Shown here in pieces: positions 1 through 9,976 of a stretch of DNA of 64,000 bases. Source of the DNA: JBBIMP01 sp037444305 (GTDB lineage Bacteria > Acidobacteriota > UBA6911); the NCBI GenBank assembly GCA_037444305.1, contig JBBIMP010000012.1, positions 137,977-201,976 of the forward strand, written 5' to 3'. The position numbers and the translations under genes are program-made. The notes beneath the pieces were generated by a model. The model did no database searches. It saw only the letters and a list, made by a program, of their open reading frames with translations, and was not told the origin of the DNA. Numbering within the stretch: the first letter of the stretch is position 1; every line of letters starts with the position of its first letter.

Positions 1-105
1 CGCGGGACCTCATCACGGGAAGTTTCACTCGTCGCCGTTGAAATGGGGAGATCGGTGGGTTATCGTATATCTTCCGCCAACCATTATCTGGAAAAGATTC
101 GGAAG

Positions 106-1647
106 TTGGACATTCACCACGAATACATCCTGATCCTGGATTTCGGCTCGCAGTACACCCAATTGATAGCGCGGCGGATACGCGAACTGTCGGTGTACTG
201 TGAAATTGTCCCCTTTTCGGAAGCCCTGGGAAAAATCTCTCAGAGAAGACCCTGTGGCCTGGTTTTATCGGGCGGGCCGGACTCGGTGTGCCGCGAGGGC
301 AGCCCTGCCGTCGGCCGGGAGATATTCGAACTGGGTATTCCGACCATGGGAATCTGTTATGGCCTGCAGTTGATGTCCCGGGTCTTGGGCGGAACGGTCG
401 TCAAGGGCGACCAGCGGGAATTCGGCAAGGCCACTCTCGACGTCCACCGTCCGGGGCTCTTGCTTGCGGATTTGCCGGGCGCATTTCAGGTCTGGATGAG
501 CCACGGGGACAGAGTGGAATCCCTCCCGAGCGGCTTCCGGATTTACGGGATGTCGGGGAACATCGTGGCGGTTGCAGGCGATGAAACCCGCAAGCTGTGG
601 GGGCTGCAGTTCCATCCCGAGGTTGTGCACACGCATCACGGATCGGCGATCCTGTGCAACTTCCTGCGCAGCGCGTGCGGCTGCTCCATGAACTGGACCA
701 TGGCGGCTTTCGTGGATCACGCAATCCACGCGATCTCGGAACAGATAGGAACGGGCCATGCAATCTGCGGCCTCAGCGGCGGCGTCGATTCCTCGGTTGC
801 GGCTCTGCTCGTTCACCAAGCCATCGGGGATCGGCTGACCTGCATATTCGTCGACAACGGGCTGCTGCGCAAGGGGGAGTTCGAGCAAGTCCTGGTGGCC
901 TACCGCGACAAGATGCACTTGAAGGTCTTCGGCGTGGACGCCCGGGAACGCTTCCTCGCCAGGCTGGCCGGCGTGGAAGATCCTGAGCTCAAACGCAGGA
1001 TAATCGGCGAGCAGTTCGTCCGCGTGTTCGAGGAAGAGGCCCGTCGCATCGGGCACGCGGATTTTCTCGTTCAGGGAACCCTCTACCCGGATGTCATCGA
1101 GTCGGTCTCGGTGCGCGGCCCGTCGGCGGTCATCAAAACGCACCACAACGTGGGCGGCCTGCCGGGCGTCATGCAGCTCAAGCTGGTGGAGCCGCTGCGC
1201 GAACTGTTCAAGGACGAGGTGCGCAGGGTGGGGGCCGAACTGGGGCTGGAGCCCGGCTTCATTCACCGGCAGCCTTTCCCGGGGCCCGGCCTCGCCGTAC
1301 GGATCATAGGCTCGGTGGACGAGCGGCGGCTCGAACTGCTTCGAAACGCCGATGAGGTGGTTCAGCAGGAGATCGAAGCATCAGGTCTCGCCCGCGAGAT
1401 CTGGCAGGCGTTTGCCGTGCTGCTCCCCCTTCAGAGCGTCGGTGTCATGGGGGATGACCGCACCTACGAAAATGTGGCGGCCGTCAGGGCGGTCACCAGC
1501 CAGGACGGGATGACAGCCGATTGGGCGCGCCTGCCCCACAGCCTGCTCGAGCGGATCGCAAATCGGATAGTCAACGAGGTGCGCGGGATCAACCGCGTGG
1601 TCTACGATATCACGTCCAAGCCGCCGGGCACGATCGAGTGGGAGTGA
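106..1647 (+). CDS. guaA: GMP synthase (glutamine-hydrolysing)
   Basis: Makes GMP from XMP, ATP and glutamine in the cytosol, the last step of guanine nucleotide synthesis. The N-terminal class I amidotransferase domain opens with ILILDFGSQYTQ and has its nucleophile in GICYGLQLM (Cys84 from this start) and the FHPEVVHT His/Glu segment. The ATP pyrophosphatase loop LSGGVDSS is near residue 223, followed by the C-terminal dimerisation domain ending TIEWE. The frame is open from an ATG at 43, and a GTG at 55 has GGGGAG four bases ahead. I prefer the TTG at 106 because it puts ILILDFGS at residue 8 and the Cys at 84, as usual in the family. dnaE starts three bases after the stop, so the two are probably co-transcribed. 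Confidence 0.95.
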   Translation: MDIHHEYILILDFGSQYTQLIARRIRELSVYCEIVPFSEALGKISQRRPCGLVLSGGPDSVCREGSPAVGREIFELGIPTMGICYGLQLMSRVLGGTVVKGDQREFGKATLDVHRPGLLLADLPGAFQVWMSHGDRVESLPSGFRIYGMSGNIVAVAGDETRKLWGLQFHPEVVHTHHGSAILCNFLRSACGCSMNWTMAAFVDHAIHAISEQIGTGHAICGLSGGVDSSVAALLVHQAIGDRLTCIFVDNGLLRKGEFEQVLVAYRDKMHLKVFGVDARERFLARLAGVEDPELKRRIIGEQFVRVFEEEARRIGHADFLVQGTLYPDVIESVSVRGPSAVIKTHHNVGGLPGVMQLKLVEPLRELFKDEVRRVGAELGLEPGFIHRQPFPGPGLAVRIIGSVDERRLELLRNADEVVQQEIEASGLAREIWQAFAVLLPLQSVGVMGDDRTYENVAAVRAVTSQDGMTADWARLPHSLLERIANRIVNEVRGINRVVYDITSKPPGTIEWE

Positions 1648-1650
1648 AGC

Positions 1651-4600
1651 GTGGCCCGATCCGAAAGCTTTGTCCATTTGCACAACCATTCCGAGTACAG
1701 TCTTCTGGACGGTGCTTCCCGGATCGACCACCTGGTGGATACCGCCGTTGCCATGGGCATGCCGGCAATGGCGGTCACGGACCATGGAAACCTTTTCGGC
1801 GCCGTCAAATTCTACAGAAAAGCCACTGAGAAGGGGCTCAAGCCGATCATCGGCAGCGAAGTCTACGTGGCCCGGGAAAGCCGGCACAAAAAGGCAGGGG
1901 GCGGCGATCAGTCCCACCACCTTGTGCTTCTGGTTGAGAACCACACGGGATACGAAAATCTCATCCGGCTCGTGTCCGCCGGATACACCGAAGGCTTCTA
2001 CTACAAACCGCGAATCGACAAGGACCTTTTGGCCAGCCACAGCCAGGGCCTCCTGGCTCTGTCGGCCTGCCTCAAGGGATCGGTGCCGCAGCTGCTTTCC
2101 ATGGAACAGCCCGAGGCTGCGGCCGAGGAAGCGGGCGCGCTCTCGGACATCTTCGGGCGGGACAGGTTTTTTCTGGAGTTGCAGGATCACGGGCTTGCGG
2201 CCCAAAAGCGGGTGAACGCCGGACTGCTGGAGTTGTCGCGCAGGCTGGGGCTTCCCCTGGTTTGCACGAACGACTGCCACTATGTCCACCGCGAGGATTA
2301 CGAGGCCCACGACGTCCTGCTCTGCATAGGCACGGGAATATCGGTCCACGACGGGGACCGGATGCGCTACGGCAGCGACCAGTTCTATTTCAAGTCCGCC
2401 GACGAAATGATCCGCGCATGGGAGAGCTTTCCCGAGGCCATCCGCAACACGGTCCGCATCGCCGAGCGCTGCGACCTGCAGATCGACATGACACGGCTGC
2501 ACCTTCCCCCCTTCGCTGTGCCCGCGGGGGAAAACAGCGATTCGTATTTCGAAAAGGTCGTCCGGGAAGGTTTTGCCGGCCGGCGCCCGAGCCTCGCGGC
2601 GATGGCTCATGACGGCCTGCTGCGGAATCCGCTGTCGGCCTATGAGCAGCGGCTGACTTCCGAGATCGAGATGATCAAACAGACGCGCTTCTCCAGCTAT
2701 TTTCTCATAGTCTGGGATGTCATCCGCTTTGCCCGTGAAAACCGGATTCCCGTTGGCCCGGGCCGCGGCTCGGTCGTCGGCAGCCTGGTGGCCTATTGCC
2801 TCAGGATCACGAACGTGGATCCGCTGCAATACCATCTGTTCTTCGAACGCTTCCTCACGCCGGAGAGAATCGCTCCGCCCGACATAGATATGGATTTCTG
2901 CATGAACCGGCGCGGAGAGATCATCGACTACGTGGCGGGCAAATACGGGCGCGAGAATGTGTGCCAGATCATAACGTTCGGCACCATGGCGGCAAAGGGC
3001 GTCATCCGCGATGTGGGCAGGACCCTGGACATTCCCTACGCGGAGGTGGACCGCATCGCAAAACTGATTCCCAACGAACTGAAAGCCACGATCGACAAGG
3101 CGCTCGCGCAGGAGCCCCGGCTGAAGGAGGAGATGGACCGGAATCCGCTGATCGCGAAGCTCATCGAAATCGGCAAGCGGCTCGAGGGGCTCGCCCGCCA
3201 TTCTTCCACGCATGCCGCCGGCGTCGTCATCGCTCCCAAGCCGCTCGTGGAACTCATCCCCCTGGCAAAGTCCAACAAGGAGGAACTGACCACCCAATAC
3301 GGAATGAAGGATTTGGAGGACCTGGGCCTTTTGAAAATGGACTTCCTGGCGCTGGCCACGCTGACCGTGCTCGACGATGCGGTCAAGCGGGTGCGGGAGG
3401 AAAAAGGGCAGGAGATAGATCTGGACGCCGTACCGCTGAACGATCCGGCAGTCTATGCGCTCTTCGCCGAGGGGCGCACCAACGGAATATTCCAGTTTGA
3501 AAGCGGAGGAATGAAGTCCGAGTTGCGCCGCCTCAGGCCCGAGCGGTTCGAAGACCTGATCGCGCTCAATGCCCTGTACCGGCCGGGTCCCATGGACATG
3601 ATCCCGGACTTCATCAAGCGCAAGCACGGCATGATAGAAGTCCGCTACCTGCACCCGATGCTGGAGGAGATCCTGAAGGAGACCTACGGCGTCATTGTCT
3701 ATCAGGAACAGGTGATGCAGATCGCCAGCAAAATGGCCGGTTTTTCTCTCGGCGAGGCCGACGTGCTGCGCAAGGCCATGGGAAAGAAGATCGCCGCCGT
3801 GATGTCCTCAATGCGGGAGAAATTCGTTGCCGGCGCATGCGCCAACAAGATACCGGAGAAGACTGCCATTCAGGTTTTCGAGTTGATTCAGCAGTTCGCT
3901 CAGTACGGCTTCAACAAGTCCCACGCCACCGCCTATGCCCTCCTGGCTTACCAGACGGCCTACATGAAGGTGCACCATCCCGTGCAGTTTATGGCTTCGC
4001 TGCTCTCCAGCGAAATCGGCAACACCGACAAGGTGCTCATGTATGTCTCGGAATGCCGCGACATGGGGATCCGGGTTCTCGGTCCGGACATCAACGAAAG
4101 CGACCTGCACTTCCGTTCCATCGAACAGCAGATCCGCTTCGCCATGCTGGCCATCCGCAATGTGGGTGAGGGCGCGATTCGGTCCATGCTGGAGCAAAGA
4201 CGGGAGCAGGGCCCGTTCCGCGATCTGTACCAGTTCACCGAATCCGTGGACACGCGAGCAGTCAACAAGCGCGTTCTCGAAAGCATGATCAAGAGCGGCG
4301 CCATGGACTGCCTGGGGCTGAAGCGCTCCCAGCTCATGTCCATCGCCGATGCCGCGCTGGAACACGGGCAAAAGGTCCAGCGCGACAGGGCCAGCGGGCA
4401 ACGGGATCTGTTCGCTGACCTGGATACAGGAGCGCTCGCGGTCGGAGCGGCAAAGGTTCCCGAAATTCCGGAGTGGCCCGCGGACAAGCTGTTGGCCCAG
4501 GAGAAGGAGGCGCTCGGCTGCTACATCTCGGGCCATCCCCTGGAGAGGTTTTCTTCCGAAGTCTCGAAGTACTCCGACAAACCGCTTTCAGACCTAGTGC

Positions 4601-5118
4601 TCGACGGCAAGACCGTGGAGTGCAAGGTTGCAGGAATCGTGGCCGACTGCCGCACCCGCCGCACAAAGAAAGGGGATCTGATGGCAGTTTTCAACCTGGA
4701 GGATCTCAGCGGATCGGTTGAAGTGGTGGTTTTCCCCAATTCCTATGCCAAGTATGCGTCGCACCTTGCCGAGGATGCGCCGCTCCGGGTTGCGGGCCGC
4801 TTCGAGCACGATGAGGAGGGGGGCAGCAAATTGATCGCCTCCGAGATCGAGCCGCTCAGCGGAATCAGCGCCCGCAACGCCCGCCATATCGAAATAAGCG
4901 CCTCTCTTCCCTCACTCCCGCCGGACGCCGCAGAGCAGCTTTACCGCCTGCTGGAAGGCAGCCGGGGCGAAACGGGAGTGGCCCTGAGCCTGTACCATCC
5001 GCATGATTTCCGTGTTACTATCCAGTCCGTCGATTTCGTTAAGATCCGGTCCAGCCAGGAACTGCTCGAGCGCATCGAGGCCATATGCGGCAGGGGATCC
5101 GTGACGGTGGTGGACTAG
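1651..5118 (+). CDS. dnaE: DNA polymerase III alpha subunit
   Basis: Catalytic subunit of the replicative DNA polymerase, DnaE type, 1155 residues. An N-terminal PHP domain begins HLHNHSEYSLLDG. The polymerase palm carries PPDIDMDF with Asp411 and Asp413, and the third catalytic Asp is in KMDFLALATL (Asp564). A helix-hairpin-helix region precedes a C-terminal OB fold that starts about residue 987 (VECKVAGIVADCRTRRTKKG). The GTG start lies three bases after the guaA stop. The length and domain order are normal for DnaE1, and no PolC-type exonuclease insert is present. Confidence 0.97.
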   Translation: MARSESFVHLHNHSEYSLLDGASRIDHLVDTAVAMGMPAMAVTDHGNLFGAVKFYRKATEKGLKPIIGSEVYVARESRHKKAGGGDQSHHLVLLVENHTGYENLIRLVSAGYTEGFYYKPRIDKDLLASHSQGLLALSACLKGSVPQLLSMEQPEAAAEEAGALSDIFGRDRFFLELQDHGLAAQKRVNAGLLELSRRLGLPLVCTNDCHYVHREDYEAHDVLLCIGTGISVHDGDRMRYGSDQFYFKSADEMIRAWESFPEAIRNTVRIAERCDLQIDMTRLHLPPFAVPAGENSDSYFEKVVREGFAGRRPSLAAMAHDGLLRNPLSAYEQRLTSEIEMIKQTRFSSYFLIVWDVIRFARENRIPVGPGRGSVVGSLVAYCLRITNVDPLQYHLFFERFLTPERIAPPDIDMDFCMNRRGEIIDYVAGKYGRENVCQIITFGTMAAKGVIRDVGRTLDIPYAEVDRIAKLIPNELKATIDKALAQEPRLKEEMDRNPLIAKLIEIGKRLEGLARHSSTHAAGVVIAPKPLVELIPLAKSNKEELTTQYGMKDLEDLGLLKMDFLALATLTVLDDAVKRVREEKGQEIDLDAVPLNDPAVYALFAEGRTNGIFQFESGGMKSELRRLRPERFEDLIALNALYRPGPMDMIPDFIKRKHGMIEVRYLHPMLEEILKETYGVIVYQEQVMQIASKMAGFSLGEADVLRKAMGKKIAAVMSSMREKFVAGACANKIPEKTAIQVFELIQQFAQYGFNKSHATAYALLAYQTAYMKVHHPVQFMASLLSSEIGNTDKVLMYVSECRDMGIRVLGPDINESDLHFRSIEQQIRFAMLAIRNVGEGAIRSMLEQRREQGPFRDLYQFTESVDTRAVNKRVLESMIKSGAMDCLGLKRSQLMSIADAALEHGQKVQRDRASGQRDLFADLDTGALAVGAAKVPEIPEWPADKLLAQEKEALGCYISGHPLERFSSEVSKYSDKPLSDLVLDGKTVECKVAGIVADCRTRRTKKGDLMAVFNLEDLSGSVEVVVFPNSYAKYASHLAEDAPLRVAGRFEHDEEGGSKLIASEIEPLSGISARNARHIEISASLPSLPPDAAEQLYRLLEGSRGETGVALSLYHPHDFRVTIQSVDFVKIRSSQELLERIEAICGRGSVTVVD

Positions 5119-5139
5119 ACCCGGCAGAAAGGTCGAGGA

Positions 5140-6018
5140 ATGGACGAGGAGTCGAAGCAGCCCGGTGAGTTGGAGGAATTGCGCGCAGAAGTGCAGCGCC
5201 TGCGAATGGAGAGCCTGTCCATGAACGCCTGGCAGCGGAGCCTCGTGGCCAGGCACGAAAACCGCCCCTACACGCTGGATTACGTGGATCGTATATTTCA
5301 GGATTTCTCCGAGATTCACGGCGACCGCCGGTTTGCCGACGACCCCGCGATCGTTACCGGCATGGCGCGCTACCACGGCACGCTCGTGCTGATCGTGGGT
5401 CAACAGAAGGGCCGCGATCTCAAACAGCGGCAGCACCGAAATTTTGGCATGCCCCAGCCGGAAGGTTACCGCAAGGCAATCCGGGCCATGAAGCTCGCCG
5501 AGAAATTCAACCGGCCTATCATCACCTTTGTGGATACGCCGGGGGCCTATCCCAGCATCGGAGCGGAGGAGCGAGGGCAGGCGGAAGCCATCGCCTACAA
5601 CCTCAGGGAAATGGCGCGACTCACGGTACCGGTCATCACCTGCATCATCGGAGAGGGGGGCAGCGGAGGCGCGCTCGGGATCGCCGTGTGCGACCGCGTG
5701 CTCATGCTCGAAAACAGCATCTACACCGTGATCAGCCCGGAGGGTTGCTCGGCAATCCTGTGGAAGGACCAGCTGCATGTGCAGGAGGCCGCGAATGCGC
5801 TGAAAATCACCGCCCCTGACCTGCTGGCGCTGGAAATTATTGACGACATCGTGCCCGAGCCGCCGGCTGGGGCCCACACGGACCACGACGAGGCGGCCAA
5901 GCTTCTAGACTCCCGCCTCTGGCCCGCTCTGCAGTCCATGATGGATCTTTCCGGGGCGGAGCTGCGGGAGCACCGCTACCAGAAGTTCAGAAAAATGGGT
6001 GCCGTCGTAAAGGCGTGA
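5140..6018 (+). CDS. accA: acetyl-CoA carboxylase carboxyltransferase subunit alpha
   Basis: Alpha half of the carboxyltransferase that moves CO2 from carboxybiotin to acetyl-CoA, the first committed step of fatty-acid synthesis. At 292 residues it is slightly shorter than the usual 315-320. It has the AccA signature segments ENRPYTLDYVDRIFQDF, FGMPQPEGYRKAIRAMKLAEKF, FVDTPGAYP and GEGGSGGALGI. The ATG is preceded by an AGGTCGAGGA-type ribosome site. It follows dnaE by 21 bases, a common dnaE-accA pairing. accB, accC and accD are not here, although the biotin ligase lies at 36.6 kb. Confidence 0.96.
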   Translation: MDEESKQPGELEELRAEVQRLRMESLSMNAWQRSLVARHENRPYTLDYVDRIFQDFSEIHGDRRFADDPAIVTGMARYHGTLVLIVGQQKGRDLKQRQHRNFGMPQPEGYRKAIRAMKLAEKFNRPIITFVDTPGAYPSIGAEERGQAEAIAYNLREMARLTVPVITCIIGEGGSGGALGIAVCDRVLMLENSIYTVISPEGCSAILWKDQLHVQEAANALKITAPDLLALEIIDDIVPEPPAGAHTDHDEAAKLLDSRLWPALQSMMDLSGAELREHRYQKFRKMGAVVKA

Positions 6019-6070
6019 TGCAACTCCTGCGGGCGCCTTCGGCCAACGGCGCGGGGCGGCAGGCGCGGCG

Positions 6071-7921
6071 CTAGACCCTGCCGAAATTCCTCTCGATTTC
6101 ATACATGCTGAAGCGGAGCACTATCGGTCGTCCGTGCGGGCAATTGGTCGGAATCCGGGTCCGCCCCAGCTCATCCAGCAGCCACTGCATTTTTTCCATG
6201 GTCAGCCGCGTGTTCACCTTTATCGCCGCATGGCAGGCGGTGCTGACTGCAATCCGGTCGTGAATCCCCTTGACATCCGTTGTCCGGTCGCTCGCATCCA
6301 GGCCCTCGAGCACCTCGAAGAGCAGGCGCTTGCAGTCAAAGTCGCTGGCCATGGCTGGGACGGACCGGACGACGATGGAGCTGCTGCCGAACAGGTCGAC
6401 CGCAAAACCGCTGCGGCGCAGTTCTGGAAGCACCCGGCGGAATGTGGCCATCTGGTGGGGGGCCAAATCCACCGTGAGCGGGATGAGAAGTCCCTGCCTT
6501 TCCACCGAACTGCGGTCCTGGGATTCCGCCAGGCGCTCGTAAAGCACGCGTTCATGTGCCACGTGCTGGTCTATGATCAGCAGCCCTTCGCCGTCGCAGG
6601 CGATGATGTAGCTTTCCTGCAGCTGTCCCAGAATCCTTGCAGCGCTCAGGCCAAAGCGCGGCTTTGAGCTCTCAATGTGCGCCCCCAGGAGAAGGTCGGG
6701 CCGAAGCCGCATCGTGTGGTGGTTCTGCACGCCGCGTGAGGGGGGCTGAAGGGCATCCCGAAAGGGGTAGTGAAAGGCGCGCTGCAGGCCGTCCATTGCC
6801 GCCGGCGCGGAGGATCCATCCGGGATCGAGCCGAGGCCCGCGTGCGCGACACTGGCGTCCGTCGACAAACCTCCGGCAGCGGCCTCCTGGCAGCCGGCGT
6901 GGTGCTGGTAGCTCGGGATCCCGCCCACCCCCAAAAGGCAACGGTTTATGCCCTCCCGGATCAGGTCATGCACCGCGTTCTGCTGCCGAAACCGGATCTC
7001 CAGCTTCGCCGGGTGCGCATTTACATCCACCTGGTCGAACGGGAGGTCAACGAAGAGAATGACGACGGGGTATGCCGCCGCCGGCAGGCAGTTCTGGTAG
7101 GCCTTGCGGACTGCACTCGCAATTACCTTGTCGCGCACCATGCGGCGGTTGACAAAGAAAAACTGCGAGTAAGGGTTGGATCGCTGCTCATGCGGACGCG
7201 AAGCCAGGCCGTGGATGCCGAGGTTGCCCGAACTCTCCGCAAATTCCACCAGGTTCTCCAGGAAGCGGTCGCCGAAAACCTGGTATACCCTCTCGCGCAG
7301 GGTTTTTGCCGCTGCAAGTTCCATGAGCGTCCGGCCGTCACTCGAGAGCGCGAACCGCGTCTCCGGATTTGCCAGGGCGTAATGTGTCACCAGGCGCACT
7401 ATGTGCCCGAGTTCCGTTTCGTTGGACCGCAGGAACTTGCGGCGCGCCGGCACGTTGTGGAAGAGATCCCGCACCACCATTTCGGCGCCGGCATCCCAGG
7501 CTATCGGTTTCACGCTTCTGATCGTTCCGCCTTCGACGACCACCTCCGTGCCGGCCGAATCCTGGGGGGCGGAACGCGACCGCGTTCGCAGATGGAAGCG
7601 GGAAATCGAGGCGATGGAGGGCAGCGCCTCCCCCCGAAAACCTAACGTCTGGATCGCCGCCAGGTCATCCGCGGTCCTGATCTTGCTTGTCGCATGATGC
7701 TCAAAAGCGAGGAGCGCGTCGTCCGGCGACATCCCTTCCCCGTCATCACAGACTCGGATCAGCTTCTTTCCGCCTGCTTCGACATCTACCTCGATCCTCC
7801 GGGCATCGGCGTCGAGGGCGTTTTCCAGCAATTCCTTGACTACGGAAGCCGGGCGCTCCACTATCTCGCCCGCGGCGATCTTGTTGGCCAGAATTTCGGG
7901 TAGAACCTTGATTTTGTTCAT
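6071..7921 (-). CDS. mutL: DNA mismatch repair protein MutL
   Basis: Mismatch-repair ATPase and nicking endonuclease, 616 residues. The N-terminal GHKL ATPase shows ELLENALDADA, CDDGEGM and GFRGEALPSIASI. The C-terminal domain carries the metal-binding endonuclease motif as DQHVAHERVLYE from Asp451. This matches the DQHA(x)2E(x)4E pattern except for Val in place of the first Ala. The ACHAAIKVN and CPHGRPIVL segments that complete the nuclease site are also present. MutL is therefore expected to nick DNA itself, as in bacteria without MutH. mutS is not in the window. It is convergent with accA. Confidence 0.96.
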   Translation of the reverse strand: MNKIKVLPEILANKIAAGEIVERPASVVKELLENALDADARRIEVDVEAGGKKLIRVCDDGEGMSPDDALLAFEHHATSKIRTADDLAAIQTLGFRGEALPSIASISRFHLRTRSRSAPQDSAGTEVVVEGGTIRSVKPIAWDAGAEMVVRDLFHNVPARRKFLRSNETELGHIVRLVTHYALANPETRFALSSDGRTLMELAAAKTLRERVYQVFGDRFLENLVEFAESSGNLGIHGLASRPHEQRSNPYSQFFFVNRRMVRDKVIASAVRKAYQNCLPAAAYPVVILFVDLPFDQVDVNAHPAKLEIRFRQQNAVHDLIREGINRCLLGVGGIPSYQHHAGCQEAAAGGLSTDASVAHAGLGSIPDGSSAPAAMDGLQRAFHYPFRDALQPPSRGVQNHHTMRLRPDLLLGAHIESSKPRFGLSAARILGQLQESYIIACDGEGLLIIDQHVAHERVLYERLAESQDRSSVERQGLLIPLTVDLAPHQMATFRRVLPELRRSGFAVDLFGSSSIVVRSVPAMASDFDCKRLLFEVLEGLDASDRTTDVKGIHDRIAVSTACHAAIKVNTRLTMEKMQWLLDELGRTRIPTNCPHGRPIVLRFSMYEIERNFGRV

Positions 7922-7986
7922 GGATCAATCGAACCCTGGCATCCCGTTGCAGGTTGGCGCCTTCCCCGACAGGCCGGAACAATCCG

Positions 7987-9255
7987 CTAGGGATTTGCGC
8001 CGGCGCTCAGGACGGCAGCGATTTCACCGTCCTCGAGTTCCCACTGCCGGGAATCCGCCATCCGCTTGAGCAGGTATCTTTTGCGCTCGAGTTCCGCGTC
8101 CCCGATAATCAAGACGTGGCGGGCGTTGAGCCGGTTTGCCAAGCGCATCTGGCTTTTTAGGCTTCCACCGGTATATTCCATGTGGCACTTCCAGCCGGCC
8201 GAACGCAGTGCGCGCGCTATCCCCAGCGCCTTGCTCAGCGCTGCATCCCCGATATAAGCCAGGAAGAGGTCGGGACTGTAGGCCGCCTCCCGCCCGACAT
8301 GATCCGGCAGGATCATGGCCAGCCTGTCCACTCCCAGGGCAAAGCCGAATCCCGGCGCCCGCGGACCGCCCAGCACCTCGGACAGCCCGTCGTAACGGCC
8401 ACCGCCCACCAAAGCGTTCTGCGCCCCCAAGCCGCCGCTCACGATTTCGAAGGCGGTTCGCACGTAGTAGTCGAGGCCTCTGACGAGCCGAGGCACAACG
8501 CTGTAGCTTATGGCGGCATGATCCAGGTAGCCCAGGAGTCGCCGGAAATGCGCGGCGCACTCCGCGCACAGATGGTCTGTAATGGACGGCATTCGTTCGA
8601 TGGTGGCTTGACATTCGGGGATCTTGCAGTCCAGTACCCGCAGAGGATTGAGATCGGTTCTGCGGCGGCAATCCTCACACAAGGAGTTTCCGGCGCTTCG
8701 CAGTTCCTCCTGCAGCTTTTTCACAAACGGGGGCCTGCACGCAGGGCAGCCGACCGAGTTCAGCATGAGCTGCGATTGAACCTCGAGACGAGCGAGGAAA
8801 TGCAGGAGCATCTCCAGGATCTCGAACTCGACGGCCACGCTTTCGGAGCCCAGCGCCTCGGCGCCGATCTGGTAGAACTGGCGCCATCGCCCCTTCTGTT
8901 TCTTCTCATGGCGAAACATCGGCCCGATGTAATACAGCCGCGTCAGGCCGGCATCGCGGTGCATCGAGTGCTGTATGAAGGCCCGAACAACCGAGGCGGT
9001 AGCCTCCGGTCGCAGGCTCAGCGATTTCCCGCCCTGGTCCAGGAAGGTGTACATTTCCTTTCCCACGATATCGGTGTCCCCGCCGATGCCGCGCGCGAAT
9101 AACTCCGTTGCCTCGAAGACCGGAGTGCGGATTTCCTGGAAGCCGTAGAGGCTGAAGATACTCCGTGCCTTGTCTTCGATGACATGCCACCCGGCCATTT
9201 CATCCGGAAGGAGGTCCCTGGTGCCCGTTACGGTAGTCAAGATGTTTTCACACAT
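7987..9255 (-). CDS. hisS: histidyl-tRNA synthetase
   Basis: Class II synthetase charging tRNA-His, 422 residues from this start. It begins NILTTVTGTRDLLPDE. Motif 2 is MFRHEKKQKGRWRQFYQIG, the histidine-specific segment is LVRGLDYYVRTAFEI, and motif 3 is FGFALGVDRLAMIL. A Cys-rich insertion (CPAC, CEDC, CKIPEC, CAEC) lies between about residues 180 and 245. The frame stays open for 93 more codons upstream, but those are rich in Arg and unlike the family. The ATG at 9255 gives the normal length. mutL starts 65 bases downstream on the same strand. Confidence 0.95.
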   Translation of the reverse strand: MCENILTTVTGTRDLLPDEMAGWHVIEDKARSIFSLYGFQEIRTPVFEATELFARGIGGDTDIVGKEMYTFLDQGGKSLSLRPEATASVVRAFIQHSMHRDAGLTRLYYIGPMFRHEKKQKGRWRQFYQIGAEALGSESVAVEFEILEMLLHFLARLEVQSQLMLNSVGCPACRPPFVKKLQEELRSAGNSLCEDCRRRTDLNPLRVLDCKIPECQATIERMPSITDHLCAECAAHFRRLLGYLDHAAISYSVVPRLVRGLDYYVRTAFEIVSGGLGAQNALVGGGRYDGLSEVLGGPRAPGFGFALGVDRLAMILPDHVGREAAYSPDLFLAYIGDAALSKALGIARALRSAGWKCHMEYTGGSLKSQMRLANRLNARHVLIIGDAELERKRYLLKRMADSRQWELEDGEIAAVLSAGANP

Positions 9256-9976
9256 TTCTCGTTCGTACCCGTCCCCGATTCTCCCGGATGCCCGAAGCCT
9301 CTTCGACTTGCCCCGCAGAAGAACTCCGGAGGCCCTGGGCGAAATAACACAGAAGACCTCAATGTAGCACACGTTGCAGGGGCGCAAACATAGCCAAAAC
9401 CCAATGCCTGCAGCTTGCCTCTTTCTCAGCCTGCGATCCCGCGGGCGGGCATGGCATTGAGCAAAATTCGCGAAATGCCGGCGCGCATGCCGTCTGCGGA
9501 AGCGTCTTCTTGGAGCCGGACCGGTGTGCCTCACCGGCCAAGCCCGGGCCGGCAGCGATGGGAGGATGAGACGGGGCTGATTTGAGGCTTGGGGGCGACT
9601 TCCAGGCTATTGCCGATTACTCCTGGGCACGCGGTATCGATTGCTGCCTCTCCTCTTCGCCGGGCGGCGGGTCGGATTCGAAGCGGTAGTTCAGGATGTT
9701 GCCCGCGGATCTGTGCACTTCGCCGGTTTCCACCCCGTATGCCGCTCTCCCCCGACGCGGCATTTTCTTATCTCGAGGATCCCGCCGCGGGCCACGGTGT
9801 CGGCAATGCCTCCGGGCTGCCCCGGGGCTACGCTTCGCACGGTTCCGTAGTAGCGCTCCACAAGTTCCTGCCGCGTCGACCCGCCCTCAAAGGATCCTTC
9901 CGTCGTATGAAACGAGCGCGAGTGTGTCACATGAACGAGGCGTCTGGTTCATTTCCCGGCCCGGGGCCAATTGGCA
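9256..9976. other. 721-base stretch without a confident gene
   Basis: This gap between hisS and the next minus-strand gene is unusually long for so dense a region. Long frames exist on both strands, but none has a recognisable domain. On the minus strand a GTG-started frame (9691-9930, 79 codons) overlaps a second, ATG-started frame (9617-9763). Their residue composition is more protein-like than that of the plus-strand frames. I saw no tRNA-like fold, repeat or strong terminator here. Confidence 0.5.
9617..9763 (-). CDS. possible 48-residue protein, unrecognised
   Basis: An ATG-started frame with a weak purine-rich stretch (GAGATAAGAAA) just before it. The product has a plausible composition, with a central segment ETGEVHRSAGNILNYRFES and an acidic, proline-rich tail. 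It overlaps out of frame with another minus-strand frame ending at 9691. The pair could be the remains of one gene split by a frameshift, or chance. Nothing in it identifies a family. Low confidence. Confidence 0.2.
   Translation of the reverse strand: MPRRGRAAYGVETGEVHRSAGNILNYRFESDPPPGEEERQQSIPRAQE

Noticed and set aside
1381..3654. Long open frame (757 codons) on the minus strand across guaA and dnaE
   Set aside because: It is the antisense shadow of two well-conserved genes; the product has no domain and is rich in His, Arg and Asp as expected for a shadow.
6270..6300. TTGACA on the plus strand inside mutL
   Set aside because: Inside a conserved gene with no downstream plus-strand gene and no -10 box.
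8607..8640. TTGACA on the plus strand inside hisS
   Set aside because: Lies within a coding region on the opposite strand, has no good -10 box, and no plus-strand gene follows.
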